Positions 36,301 through 44,175 of a DNA stretch of 60,217 bases are shown here, piece by piece (position 1 is the stretch's first letter; each line of letters begins with the position of its first letter). The stretch is from an uncultured Clostridia bacterium (lineage in GTDB: Bacteria > Bacillota > Clostridia > UBA1381). Location of the stretch: assembly GCA_947624485.1 (NCBI GenBank), contig CANQKM010000013.1:1-60217 (forward strand), written 5' to 3'. Under the pieces are notes generated by a model. It ran no database searches and was not told where the DNA came from. It saw only the letters and a list, made by a program, of their open reading frames with translations. The translations under genes and the position numbers were made by a program.

Positions 36301-37258
36301 TGTTTACAACTCCGTCCGGCTGAAGCCTTGCGGTAAGCTCGCCTGTCCTGCCGCCAGCCATGAGCGCGAGAGTGTCCTTATCCATAACAAGCCGCTCCGC
36401 CGCCTGATTTACCGTAACGGCGCACTCCGCGCTGAAGCTGCCGTCCTGCGTTTTTACGGTTATAACCGTCTTTCCGGCTTTGTGCGGTGTAACTAAGCCT
36501 TTGTTGCTTACTGTCGCAATCTCGTCGTTTTTACTCGACCATTCGAGAGTATTTTCATCTATGCCACCGAAAACACTGTATGTGAGCTGATGAGGGGCGC
36601 TTGCCGTTGTAAGCGTAAGCTCTGTTTCATCGAGCGCAACTCCGTTTTCATAGAGTACCAAAGACAGCGTTGCCGTTGCCGGATCTATATCAAGCACCTT
36701 ATTTGAATTTGAAAACGCGAACTGAACCTTACTTTCGCCGCCCTCGTTTACACGGCTCTTTACATAGTCGCGTATTGTCGAACCGGATATTTTATCGGTG
36801 CGCGTCTCGCCTTGACTGACTCCCACAGGACTTGTGTAAATGCTCTGCGCGAGAGATATTTGTTTAATTTCCGTTGCTGTAGTGCTTTGGTTAATCGTAA
36901 TGTCCGACGCGTAAACGTCATACGTTCTTGCGCCGCTGCGATCCGAGCCGTTATGAACCGAAACGGAAAGCTCCGCCGACTTAACCTTTTTCGGATTTAC
37001 CGCCGGAACGGTAAATTCAAGAACACCCACGCCCTGATAGGAATTTGTGGTGTTGTTCCATGAGATATTTTTGATTTCCGTTGCGTCGGTATGATTCACG
37101 ATTGTCTGCGTAACTCTGCCGTCGCCGTCGGTCAGAAACGACGCGCTCTGCGTACACACTATCGGATTTAATGTTTCGTCCGCCGAAACGACCGCCGTGA
37201 ACGAGGACGCAATAACAGCCGCCGCGCACAACGCGCTTATCAATTTTTTAACAAGCAT
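33341..37258 (-). CDS. Large secreted GH43-type glycoside hydrolase with Big_2, CBM and LamG domains
   Basis: The 1305-residue protein has a signal peptide (1-26) and a DNRLRE-like beta domain (about 30-215). Three Big_2 immunoglobulin-like repeats follow (about 215-455; each contains a version of IATVSNKGLVTPHKAGKTVI). A five-bladed GH43-type catalytic region covers about 458-800 (FSQGGGIFKFGDTYYWYG, GCYWGGRCGVMYD, GPFKIDKQYFWG). A CBM (about 815-965), a Pro-rich linker (PPPMPPLPPLQP), another beta domain and a C-terminal LamG/concanavalin domain (about 1095-1305: FNGLIDDLYIYNGTTLTDEQV) complete it. It resembles galactanase/arabinanase-like GH43 members and probably cuts side chains of plant polysaccharides outside the cell. 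GGGAGG precedes the start. Confidence 0.85.
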   Translation of the reverse strand: MLVKKLISALCAAAVIASSFTAVVSADETLNPIVCTQSASFLTDGDGRVTQTIVNHTDATEIKNISWNNTTNSYQGVGVLEFTVPAVNPKKVKSAELSVSVHNGSDRSGARTYDVYASDITINQSTTATEIKQISLAQSIYTSPVGVSQGETRTDKISGSTIRDYVKSRVNEGGESKVQFAFSNSNKVLDIDPATATLSLVLYENGVALDETELTLTTASAPHQLTYSVFGGIDENTLEWSSKNDEIATVSNKGLVTPHKAGKTVITVKTQDGSFSAECAVTVNQAAERLVMDKDTLALMAGGRTGELTARLQPDGVVNRKITWTSSEENVATVSDNGIVTPIAAGQTTITATSADNPTCTATCSVTVTDLITAQSVTLDKTEISLPKLGATYSLHATVAPEGADDRITWTTDNADTAQVIDGVVISGNPGTAKITATTQSGQSAECSVTVTDDKQLITNDHFYTDTEGKPIFSQGGGIFKFGDTYYWYGVRYKESMEYVNTLTCGSVEHPQLDAFTCYTSKDLVNWKYEGDVATAATLGTGCYWGGRCGVMYDARRNSYALVSQYDGDMTASADNPLGPFKIDKQYFWGTTPGITNNQTGDLTVFYDEDGAGYIICSSANGRANLYVIPITQDENGKYDFDSDNKKTLGGSTSNYYDEDGTVKTKDKGGIEGDCMFKYKGHYYFTGSDLYGWHGSRVYVFESDNGIKGDYSVKPDYVTNPSGTNLPYIMPGVKNNYAHNSQTGFYYTLHGSEQELVIYCGDRWTSFDNFGIGFNQWVPLTMDGYTPHFNDLSQWRLDAEKGTWTIGDGNNYLSNPAFNADRVSVGNIVGWEGSDSLGGGAVGNIKTTAPYNGAWSAKHQANDDYTATLKQTVKDLPDGTYTLRASVKSSGGQNECILYANAGDKKYTASAKNGGGQWETLVISDIEIKDGECEVGLYSDTVGGKYAYIDDMFLTRNYDGTVIDGKPNTNVPDDPPPMPPLPPLQPRAMMASVSGAWYSAEDGMNFRLTNANKYDKVTAYVAEYENDALISVETKEITAATAKEDIKIDYARKSDTSELKLLIWHDMIPAAEAVTVTATEYPYKFPEGYTSYFKFDGDLTDSKTSAQGTLTSEKITSGTAAPSAASYDDNGYNGKAVKFTGAGSYGINLGKVITNEKYTVAFRMKANVFTQHTSGIFINSGSTDPNENWLSAPFGPMTGGGTTIWSRKQPASHHTLENSTGQMKTDTWHHIAIAVDGKNASLYIDGEKTGSGTVENTVDANTETYLGVNYWDTPFNGLIDDLYIYNGTTLTDEQVTGLFEATTAQ

Positions 37259-37366
37259 CCTTTTGTACCTCCCTGAAAAAATATTCTTTATTTCATTTTA
37301 ACACACATCGCACAAATTCCTGCAATACATATTTGCCCTAAACTAATCAATTTTTGCTCTAATCGC

Positions 37367-37395
37367 TTGACCGCCGATAACGCGTGTGCTATAAT
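37367..37395 (+). promoter_or_regulatory. Promoter of the AraC-type regulator gene
   Basis: TTGACC (37367-37372) and TATAAT (37390-37395) are 17 bases apart, 20 bases before the ATG at 37415, in the region shared with the divergent GH43-type gene. Confidence 0.8.
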
Positions 37396-37414
37396 CAAAA
37401 CGGGAGGGATAAAA

Positions 37415-38188
37415 ATGATTATCTACGCGAAGGAATGGGAAAATCCGAATTACAAGTTTCTCTCGTATACCGTTGACAGTCTGAACTGGCATCTGCATTT
37501 CCACGAGTCGTTCGAGATATGCTTCGTGACCGACGGCGAAACGGATATTACGGTCGAGGGCGTATGCTACAGATTAAAGAAAAACGACGGTCTTATTATA
37601 TTTCCCCGCCAGCTCCACCGCTACGAATCGCGCGGCGAATCGCATATGCGAATAATCACTTTTTTACCCGACCTCGTGCCGGAATTTACGAAAAGCTACA
37701 AAAACACCGTGCCGGAGAACAGCAAAATCAGCGGTCTTGAAACGTACTCCGCGAGCTTTGAGCCGAAGAACATACTCGCGCAGAAGGGACTTGTGTATTC
37801 CGTGCTCGGAATTTTGACCGAAAGTACAAAATTTGTCCCGGCGGCGCTCGATACGGAGTCGCGACTGCTTATCAAAATTTTACAGTACATCGAGAAAAAT
37901 TATACCGGCGAATGTGCCCTGCAAGCCGCCGCCGAGGAGCTGTCATACGGCTATTCGTACCTCTCGCGCACGTTCAAGAAGCTGATGCAGATGAGCTACA
38001 CGGAATATCTAAACCGCTACAGAATAAACCGCGCGGTCTATATGCTGACGAGCGAAAAGCATATGCAGATACAGGAAATAGCCGAAAAATGCGGCTATGA
38101 CAGCCTGTGCAGCTTCAACCGAAATTTCAAAAAATTCACAGGCGGCACGCCGAGCGAGGTAGTGAAAGGAGAGAACGCCGATGAATGA
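37415..38188 (+). CDS. AraC-family regulator with N-terminal cupin
   Basis: The 257-residue protein has a cupin sensor domain (WHLHFHESFEICFVTDGETDI near 24-44; LIIFPRQLHRYESRG) and two C-terminal helix-turn-helix motifs (LQAAAEELSYGYSYLSRTFKK and IQEIAEKCGYDSLCSFNRNFKK). This layout is typical of sugar-responsive activators of glycan-use genes. It is divergent from the GH43-type gene, its most likely target, and overlaps the next gene by 8 bases. Confidence 0.9.
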   Translation: MIIYAKEWENPNYKFLSYTVDSLNWHLHFHESFEICFVTDGETDITVEGVCYRLKKNDGLIIFPRQLHRYESRGESHMRIITFLPDLVPEFTKSYKNTVPENSKISGLETYSASFEPKNILAQKGLVYSVLGILTESTKFVPAALDTESRLLIKILQYIEKNYTGECALQAAAEELSYGYSYLSRTFKKLMQMSYTEYLNRYRINRAVYMLTSEKHMQIQEIAEKCGYDSLCSFNRNFKKFTGGTPSEVVKGENADE

Positions 38189-38585
38189 AACGCCGGTGAT
38201 TGAAATACATATCAAAATCAAGGACACCGTATCAATACAAGGCGATAAATCCGCGGTAAGCATTGTGAGCTTCGGCGGCAAGGCAAGCTCGCCATCGTTT
38301 AAAGGCAACGTCCTGTCCGGTGCGGCTGACACGCAAATCAAGCGCGCGGACGGCACAAAAACGCTGTCGGCAAGATATATCCTCGAAGGCGTTGACAGCG
38401 AAGGAAACGTCTGCAAAATCTTCATAGAAAACAACGGCACGGACAACGGCGGCGAGATTAAGACAACCCCGACCGTCATAACCGACAGCCCCGCGTTAAA
38501 ACATCTCGAAACCGCGCCGCTTTACGGCAGCGTCGTTTCGGAAAACGGGGATTTGATTGTACGGATATTTGAGGAGGATAACTGA
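38181..38585 (+). CDS. DUF3237-like protein
   Basis: The 134-residue protein has strands and motifs resembling the DUF3237 (UPF0311) lipocalin-like fold: GNVLSGAADTQIKRADGTKTLSARYILEGVDSEG-type block, IFIENNG, and TPTVITDSPALKHLE. Function unknown. The start overlaps the AraC gene and the stop overlaps the next start (TGATG), so the three genes form an operon. Confidence 0.7.
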   Translation: MNETPVIEIHIKIKDTVSIQGDKSAVSIVSFGGKASSPSFKGNVLSGAADTQIKRADGTKTLSARYILEGVDSEGNVCKIFIENNGTDNGGEIKTTPTVITDSPALKHLETAPLYGSVVSENGDLIVRIFEEDN

Positions 38586-39334
38586 TGATTACGAAGGATT
38601 TTACTGTTTCGCATCACAAAAGAAATATATCGGCAAAACTGTGTGCGCCGGATAAAGAATTGTATCCTATAGTGATTTTCAGCCACGGCTTTAACGGCTG
38701 CGGTGATGATTTTACGCGTCACGCGAAGTATCTTGCGGACAACGGCGTCGGCGCAGTCACGTTTGATTTTTGCGGCGGCTCACTCCGTTCAAGGAGCAGC
38801 TTAAAGACCGAGGAAATGACGGTTTTCACGGAAAAAGAGGATTTGTGTGCCGTTATTGATTTTGTCAAATCGTTAAAACGCGCCGACGCGGATAATATTT
38901 TTCTGTTCGGTGCGAGCATGGGCGGACTTGTAAGCGCGCTTACCGCTGACGAGCGGGCGCGGGATATACGGGGACTTATACTGCTCTATCCGGCTCTGTG
39001 TGTGGCTGACGACTGGAACAGACGTTTTCCCGATGCGGACGCTGTTCCTGAAATATTCGATGTGTGGGGCGTGCCGCTCGGAAAGGAGTTCTTTAAGACG
39101 CTGCACGGCTTTGACGTTTTTGAAAATATAGGTAAATATCGCGGCGGTGTGCTTATTATGCATGGGGACAAGGATGAGGTAGTGCCGTTTGAATACGGCA
39201 GTAAAGCCGATAAGCTGTATCAAAATTCGCGGTTTGTGCTGTTTCGCGGCGAGGGACACGGTTTCACCGCCGACGCGGATAAGCGCATGACACAAATGCT
39301 CCTGAATTTTGTGCGTGATAATATTCTGCAATAA
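38585..39334 (+). CDS. Alpha/beta hydrolase (esterase-like)
   Basis: The 249-residue protein has the serine-hydrolase triad in a prolyl-oligopeptidase/dienelactone-hydrolase type frame: nucleophile elbow GASMGG (about 111-116), acid in HGDKDEVVP (about 194-202) and His in GEGHGF (about 224-229). The oxyanion region is FSHGFNG (about 32-38). No signal peptide, so it acts in the cytoplasm. With the AraC and GH43-type genes nearby it may remove acyl groups from imported oligosaccharides; this is inference. Confidence 0.85.
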   Translation: MITKDFTVSHHKRNISAKLCAPDKELYPIVIFSHGFNGCGDDFTRHAKYLADNGVGAVTFDFCGGSLRSRSSLKTEEMTVFTEKEDLCAVIDFVKSLKRADADNIFLFGASMGGLVSALTADERARDIRGLILLYPALCVADDWNRRFPDADAVPEIFDVWGVPLGKEFFKTLHGFDVFENIGKYRGGVLIMHGDKDEVVPFEYGSKADKLYQNSRFVLFRGEGHGFTADADKRMTQMLLNFVRDNILQ

Positions 39335-39456
39335 AAAATTATCTCTAAACTGCAAAAACGAGTAAATATTATTTTTGCTGTTTTTGATTTGTTTAGGAAA
39401 GGAGTGTTTCACATTTTCTTTTTTTTTTATTGCTCATGACCGTTTTATTGCTAAAT

Positions 39457-41157
39457 TTACCGTTCCCACTCATCACGCTGCTTACGTTGACGTTGCTGTT
39501 CGTCGGCTTGTCGGCGTTTCTGCTCCAAATCCTTGAGGATGGATTTTCGTATATGCGGCGTGTATTCGCCGAGTTCCATATCAATTTCATCTTTAGCGAA
39601 TTTCAGCAAATCGTAATTACTTCGATAGCCGTACTTTTGTTGGATTTTCGTCCATAGCGATTTCATCGTATCGCGGAAATTGCTCCGTTCCTCTTGAACG
39701 GCTGACATATTTTCGGGCAAAATATCAGCAACGGTCGCTTTAAAATCATCAATATTCGCTTTCATCTGCTCGGCAAGCTGTACATTGCGCGTTGATATAT
39801 TTTTAAGAGATACATCGTTTTTCTCGCGCTGCTTCTTGATGTTTGGCAAATCTTCCTCGGTTTCACATTTCATATCCGAAAGAAGCACCGCTTTTTCAGT
39901 TTTCAATTCATCGACTTCGGTTTGTAAATTTTCAAGCTGTTCGGATAATTGTCTGCGCTTGAATACGTTTACAGCACTAAGTCCGTTCTTTTCTGCTCGC
40001 AACTTTTTTGCCTTAGAGCTTTTCTGTGAAATTTGTTTCTTGACATTGGTAAAGCGAGATAATAACAGGTCAATTACTGTATTATCGTGCTGAATATCGG
40101 CTGACAATTTTTCGTTATGTTTGAACTCATACAGCGAAAAAATTGCCTTTTCACGGCACTTTTCTAATTTTTCGGCAATTACGGAAACAGTCTCCTTTGC
40201 CGCTTCCGTAAGCGACTTGACTAACGCTTTTAACTGTCGCAGCAATACATTATCCTTTCGGATTTGCCGGTTTAGTTCACATCTCTCCGAAATTCCGCCA
40301 CGCTGTTCGATAATACGCGCGGTCACTCCCTCGTGGATTGTTGGTTGTTTGTCAATGCCTCTGTCCGCAAAACTGCGGAAGTCAACGCGAGCGTCAATAT
40401 TTTTCTGCTCTAAAGATTTGTTGACTGCTTCCTCCCACGCTTTACGGAAAGTTAAAATCTGTTCTTCACTGTTCCATTCGGCGCATATCGGGTTTTGTCT
40501 GCCGAAGCGCGTACTTTTCGGGTTTTTGGAAACTCTCTCTAAATTCTGCGCCTCGGCTTCGGAAGGTGTCATATAGATTTTCTTCTTGCCAACTTTGTAT
40601 TGATACTGCTTCTCCCAACCATCAGTTTGCGCCGCCTTAAACTCGGCTGCGGTAAATCCGCGTTCCTTGTCGCCACGATTGCAAAGATATTCTTTCTGCG
40701 TCTTAGACTGCCACTTGCCTTTTTCATCGAGCGGGCGGACAGTCAAGAGGATATGTGCGTGGGGATTATGTCCGTCGGTATTGTGAATACTTACGTCAGC
40801 GCACATTCCATTTGAAACACACTGCTCGGATATGAATTTTTTTAGAATGGATTTCCATTCGTCAAGACCGACTTCGATAGGCAACGCGACAATCAGCTCT
40901 CGCGCAAGTCGGCTGTCTTTGGATTTTTCGGCAGCTTCGACTGCGTTCCACAATTCAGAGCGGTCTTTCCATTCCGTTGGAGCGTTCGGCGGCAGGAGTA
41001 TTTCGCTGTAAACGCAGCCCTGCTTACGGGTATAGTCGTGTTGAATACCGTCATAATCGTTGTATATCTGTGAACACGACGCATACGCGGACGCGGCGAC
41101 AACGGAGCGTCCCGTTCCGCGCGTGATTACTTTCGCTTCAAGATGATAAATTGCCAC
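39457..41157 (-). CDS. mobA: MobA/MobL (MOBQ) relaxase
   Basis: The 566-residue relaxase begins with the family start VAIYHLEAKVITRGTGRS and keeps AASAYASCS, the catalytic-Tyr region around IYNDYDGIQHDY and the metal-binding HNTDGHNPHAHILL (about 132-145). The C-terminal half is coiled-coil, rich in Lys/Glu/Gln. It nicks oriT (41460-41471, just upstream) and leads the strand into a recipient using another element's transfer system. GTG at 41157 after GGAAAGGAG is the likely start; an upstream in-frame start lacks support. Confidence 0.9.
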   Translation of the reverse strand: MAIYHLEAKVITRGTGRSVVAASAYASCSQIYNDYDGIQHDYTRKQGCVYSEILLPPNAPTEWKDRSELWNAVEAAEKSKDSRLARELIVALPIEVGLDEWKSILKKFISEQCVSNGMCADVSIHNTDGHNPHAHILLTVRPLDEKGKWQSKTQKEYLCNRGDKERGFTAAEFKAAQTDGWEKQYQYKVGKKKIYMTPSEAEAQNLERVSKNPKSTRFGRQNPICAEWNSEEQILTFRKAWEEAVNKSLEQKNIDARVDFRSFADRGIDKQPTIHEGVTARIIEQRGGISERCELNRQIRKDNVLLRQLKALVKSLTEAAKETVSVIAEKLEKCREKAIFSLYEFKHNEKLSADIQHDNTVIDLLLSRFTNVKKQISQKSSKAKKLRAEKNGLSAVNVFKRRQLSEQLENLQTEVDELKTEKAVLLSDMKCETEEDLPNIKKQREKNDVSLKNISTRNVQLAEQMKANIDDFKATVADILPENMSAVQEERSNFRDTMKSLWTKIQQKYGYRSNYDLLKFAKDEIDMELGEYTPHIRKSILKDLEQKRRQADEQQRQRKQRDEWER

Positions 41158-41176
41158 GGCGATTTTTCTCCTTTCC

Positions 41177-41345
41177 GTCTGCCAAGCAGACAAGTTTTGC
41201 TTCTTTTTCTAAAAGAAGATAGGCGTAAGCCTATAACGCAAAAAGCTGTCGGTGACAGGTTTTTGCTAACAGCCGAACGGACGCGCCGCGTCCGCGTTGA
41301 AGCAGTCAACGCTTTGCAATCGCGGTCGATTGCGTGTTCGGCTGT
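41177..41345. repeat. Array of seven short hairpins between oriT and the relaxase gene
   Basis: Perfect or near-perfect hairpins follow each other with almost no spacing: 41177-41191, 41200-41218, 41219-41234, 41238-41266, 41278-41294, 41294-41312 and 41316-41333. The last three are enclosed by a perfect 10-bp stem (41269-41278 with 41336-41345), giving a 77-base cloverleaf shape. No coding frame is convincing. Together with oriT it accounts for most of the gene-free stretch 41158-41521. Confidence 0.75.
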
Positions 41346-41420
41346 ACGGCAAATGAGCGTCAGCGAATTTGACGAGCTCTCCGCAGGAGCGCACGACTGT
41401 CGTCTCACGGCGGCAGTACC

Positions 41421-41471
41421 ACCACTTTTCAAAAACTACGGCTTTTGAAAAGTGGTGAGTAAGTGCGCCCT
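41421..41471. other. oriT of IncQ/MOBQ type
   Basis: A perfect 14-bp inverted repeat (41421-41434 and 41443-41456, 8-base loop) is followed three bases on by TAAGTGCGCCCT (41460-41471), which matches the nick region of RSF1010/IncQ-type origins. The location upstream of a MOBQ relaxase supports the call. Confidence 0.88.
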
Positions 41472-41521
41472 TCGGGGATAAAAATAAGGACGCTCCGATT
41501 GCTCGGAACGCCCCATTGACA

Positions 41522-41722
41522 TTACTGCCGTAAATTACTTCGTAAGTAATGCTCTAAATTGTCAATCTCAATCGCTGTGATACTCGGTAAAACCTTTTCC
41601 AAGACAGCGCCCTCTTGAATTAGCCGCCTTGTCCGAGCTTTACGCTCTTTAACCCTGTCTCGCGCCTCGGCTTCTTCGAGCCTGTGCCTTGCCTGTATCA
41701 GTTTTTTCTCATTCTCTGTCAA
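41522..41722 (-). CDS. Small DUF3847-like mobilization-associated protein
   Basis: About 66 residues, mostly charged coiled coil: ENEKKLIQARHRLEEAEARD, then RTRRLIQEGAVLEKVLP, and EIDNLEHYLRSN. It resembles DUF3847 proteins found between oriT and relaxase genes in clostridial elements; a relaxosome accessory role is likely but unproven. The start is probably TTG at 41722, nine bases after AAAGGA; TTG at 41731 is the alternative. Confidence 0.65.
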   Translation of the reverse strand: MTENEKKLIQARHRLEEAEARDRVKERKARTRRLIQEGAVLEKVLPSITAIEIDNLEHYLRSNLRQ

Positions 41723-41879
41723 AATTATCAATCCTTTCTGCTAAATTTTTTGAAATTAACAGTAAAAACACATAAAAATAACAGTGTCCGTTACTGTCTT
41801 GCGGAAGTAGCAGAAAACACTGCATTTTTACTGTTAATATCAATTTTTGTGGCAGTAAATTAAGCTGATTTACTGCTAA

Positions 41880-42266
41880 TCAAAAACTTTCCGCAAAATC
41901 AAGAGCAGCGTCCATATCCGTATCGTTCGCCGCATTTGGTTCTTGCACTGTTGTTTCATTCGGAGTGCTGACGGCAAGAAGCTGTAACAGATTTCCTGCC
42001 GCATTATTCGCAGAGGACGCTTTTAAGCCCTGTTCTATTGTATCTAATATTCTTTTGAGAAAAGCGTCCTCCTTCTCGCGTGTTTCGAGATATGCGTCAG
42101 CGTCAAGCCGTTCCTGTCGGTCAAAGTAGTCGTTTAACGCGGCAACAACTGCTTTCGTGTATGACTTATATTTTCTTCTATCCATATTACGCAAGCGTTC
42201 CCATGCTTTGCGGTCGGCTTCGTTTTCAAGGTTGAAGCGAATATTTGTATTTATAATCTTTCTCAT
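41880..42266 (-). CDS. Small DNA-binding partner of the ParM-like protein
   Basis: The 128-residue protein begins IINTNIRFNLENEADRKAWERL, typical of small ribbon-helix-helix-like adaptor proteins, then has a helical middle and a low-complexity acidic tail (ANDTDMDAALDFAESF). Its start overlaps the ParM-like gene stop by 4 bases (ATGA). In plasmid type II partition systems, an adaptor of this sort links centromere DNA to the actin-like filament. Confidence 0.65.
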   Translation of the reverse strand: MRKIINTNIRFNLENEADRKAWERLRNMDRRKYKSYTKAVVAALNDYFDRQERLDADAYLETREKEDAFLKRILDTIEQGLKASSANNAAGNLLQLLAVSTPNETTVQEPNAANDTDMDAALDFAESF

Positions 42267-43183
42267 ACTATGCCGCCGTTTCTGCGGAGCTTTCTCTCCG
42301 CAAGCATCTCATAACCTTTTGCCGTCGCGCAAATATCGCTGTTGATGATAACCCGCTCCGAATTGTATTCCCCGAAGTTCTTTACCATACAGCCGCCACC
42401 GCCTACGATATACAGCCGCATAAGCTCCTCGTCATATTCGTGTTCACGGAGTATTCGGAAGATGCCCTTTACATATTCCGTCGCAGTATTTATGATCGCG
42501 GTCAAATACCGCTCACTGATGTCGGCAGTTCCCGTCCGTATAACTCGGTCTATTACGCTCTCATCAACTGATACTCCGTACAGCCGCATAAGATTTTCAC
42601 GAACGGCAAGCATACATTGATTTGTACCGTATTTCTCGGTGAAGCATTTAGCCTGCAGCGGCTTTCGCTCATTGATATACATTACGTTCATAGTACCGTT
42701 GCCAATGTCGGCGAGCATATTTATTCCGGCAAAATCGCGAAGTCTGTCCGCGACCGCCGAAAAACCCTGCGGGAATATATCCGCGCCGACGAAATTAACG
42801 TGATAGTTTACATCATTAAACGTGAAGTCCGCGTTTTCGTTTTGCAGCAGATACGCCTTAAAACTGTCCTTCTGCTCACTTACCCAAGTAAGCGGCAAGC
42901 CTGCGGCGATATGCACATTCGCCGCTGTCATACGGCGAATATTTAATTCCTTAGCGATAGCCGCAAGCGTCAGAATATAATAATCTCCGTCTGTCATTTT
43001 ATCGGAAATAAATTCCTTGTGTTCCTCGCCGATGATGTAATACTTGTTTTTGTAAATCAGCATATTATTCTTGAACGTCGGCTCTTTATCGTAAAAGGTA
43101 ACGCCCGATTTGAAACAGAAATGAGCCGTTTTGATGTTGCCGTAGCCGTGGTCTATGCCGATAATTGTTGTGTTGTTTGCCAT
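42263..43183 (-). CDS. ParM/StbA-like actin-type ATPase
   Basis: The 306-residue protein has the actin-fold ATP site: phosphate 1 IIGIDHGYGNIKT (about 7-19), phosphate 2 MLADIGNGTMNVMYI (about 155-169) and adenosine loop LYIVGGGGCMV (about 263-273). Plasmid ParM polymers push sister copies apart. With the adaptor gene it forms a type II-like partition pair inside an integrative element. TnpW-like and ParM-like genes are 15 bases apart on one strand. Confidence 0.85.
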   Translation of the reverse strand: MANNTTIIGIDHGYGNIKTAHFCFKSGVTFYDKEPTFKNNMLIYKNKYYIIGEEHKEFISDKMTDGDYYILTLAAIAKELNIRRMTAANVHIAAGLPLTWVSEQKDSFKAYLLQNENADFTFNDVNYHVNFVGADIFPQGFSAVADRLRDFAGINMLADIGNGTMNVMYINERKPLQAKCFTEKYGTNQCMLAVRENLMRLYGVSVDESVIDRVIRTGTADISERYLTAIINTATEYVKGIFRILREHEYDEELMRLYIVGGGGCMVKNFGEYNSERVIINSDICATAKGYEMLAERKLRRNGGIV

Positions 43184-43198
43184 AAAATCCGTCCTTTC

Positions 43199-43345
43199 TC
43201 ATTCATTTGTTATGGGGTGATTTTGAATTATTCGGAAAAGCTTGTTTTCCATTGTTTCCGTTCCGTTTTCGGCAAGATATATCTTTACTCTATACAGTGT
43301 CGAGCCGATACGTCTTGTCATAAAATAATAATTGGTGTCTTTCAA
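43199..43345 (-). CDS. TnpW-family transposon protein
   Basis: The 48-residue product contains the family pattern MTRRIGSTLYRVKIYLAENG then ETMENKLFRIIQN, matching TnpW of Tn4451-type elements. The start is TTG at 43345 (AGGAG upstream) or ATG at 43321. Its function is unknown. It precedes the ParM-like gene. Confidence 0.72.
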   Translation of the reverse strand: MKDTNYYFMTRRIGSTLYRVKIYLAENGTETMENKLFRIIQNHPITNE

Positions 43346-43364
43346 AATATATCTCTCCTCTCTC

Positions 43365-43393
43365 TTGACATAAGTATGTCGATAGTGTATAAT
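43365..43393 (+). promoter_or_regulatory. Promoter of the sigma-like gene
   Basis: TTGACA (43365-43370) and TATAAT (43388-43393) are 17 bases apart, about 130 bases upstream of the GTG at 43521. The leader contains a short AAAAC/GTTTT hairpin near 43461-43477. Confidence 0.82.
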
Positions 43394-43520
43394 GAGATGT
43401 GTAATATATTTACCTGCATAATATATTACTCCCTCTATAAGTAGGAGAAAAATAAGGGGTAAAACGGAACTGTTTTTGAAACTTTTTCAGAAAAAACATT
43501 CTTTTGGAGGTGATACAGCG

Positions 43521-44123
43521 GTGTTTGAAAACGATATTCCCGACGCTCCACATAAAAAGCAGTTAGTCCGCGACGTCAAAGCTGCGGCGTTAGAACGTCT
43601 GGAGGAAGCCGCACGAACAAAAGAGGATTTTGAAAAGGTCATTGAATTATGGGACAAGCGTGACCAAAATCGCGAGCGAAAGGAGCGGTATCACGAAGTC
43701 TGCCGAGGCGATAACGTGCCTCTTGACTATAACGCCGATAAGAACGGGGCTTGTTTCCCAAAAACGCTCAGCAAGTCAATATGGCGGCAGGTTAAAGACG
43801 GCGACTTTACCGAAGCGATATATGACTGTCCGCTTGAAATACAGGAGCTTGCGACCGAACCGTATATGTATGAAATCCTCTCGGAATTATCGGACGAACA
43901 CAAGGAAATTCTGTACTACACAATGAAGGGGTATACAACCGCCCAAATCGCTTGCATAAGAGGTCAGACAGAGAGAAATATCCGTAAGGTTAAAGCCACA
44001 ATGCTGAAAAAGATACGGAAAAAGGTATATGAGTATCTGACATCGGATAAACAGCACAGTATGACGGCGTGGGAGAGAAGATTTACGGAAAATTATCGAA
44101 AAGAGATTGACAATGACGAATAA
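43521..44123 (+). CDS. Sigma-70-like regulatory protein (region 4 HTH)
   Basis: The 200-residue protein has a C-terminal helix-turn-helix like sigma region 4: LSELSDEHKEILYYTMKGYTTAQIACIRGQTERNIRKVKATML (about 120-165, given here in part as LSDEHKEILYYTMKG and RNIRKVKATML). The N-terminal half is charged and helical with no clear region 2. Such proteins are common in clostridial mobile elements. GTG 43521 after GGAGGTGAT is the best start. Confidence 0.75.
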   Translation: MFENDIPDAPHKKQLVRDVKAAALERLEEAARTKEDFEKVIELWDKRDQNRERKERYHEVCRGDNVPLDYNADKNGACFPKTLSKSIWRQVKDGDFTEAIYDCPLEIQELATEPYMYEILSELSDEHKEILYYTMKGYTTAQIACIRGQTERNIRKVKATMLKKIRKKVYEYLTSDKQHSMTAWERRFTENYRKEIDNDE

Positions 44124-44175
44124 TAGTGGTAATATATAAATAAAGATAATAGATTACAAAATGAGGTGTTTTGTT

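Noticed and set aside
41269..41345. tRNA gene, because of size and cloverleaf shape
   Set aside because: Stem and loop lengths do not fit: the closing stem is 10 bp, loops are only 3-5 bases, there is no TTCGA-type T-loop, and no usable anticodon arm.
41143..41448. Plus-strand ORF over the oriT region
   Set aside because: The product is low in recognisable motifs and arises from the array of hairpins; the relaxase on the other strand and the oriT explain the sequence.
43476..43520. Longer N-terminus for the sigma-like protein
   Set aside because: The extra codons lie before the GGAGGTGAT ribosome site that serves GTG 43521.
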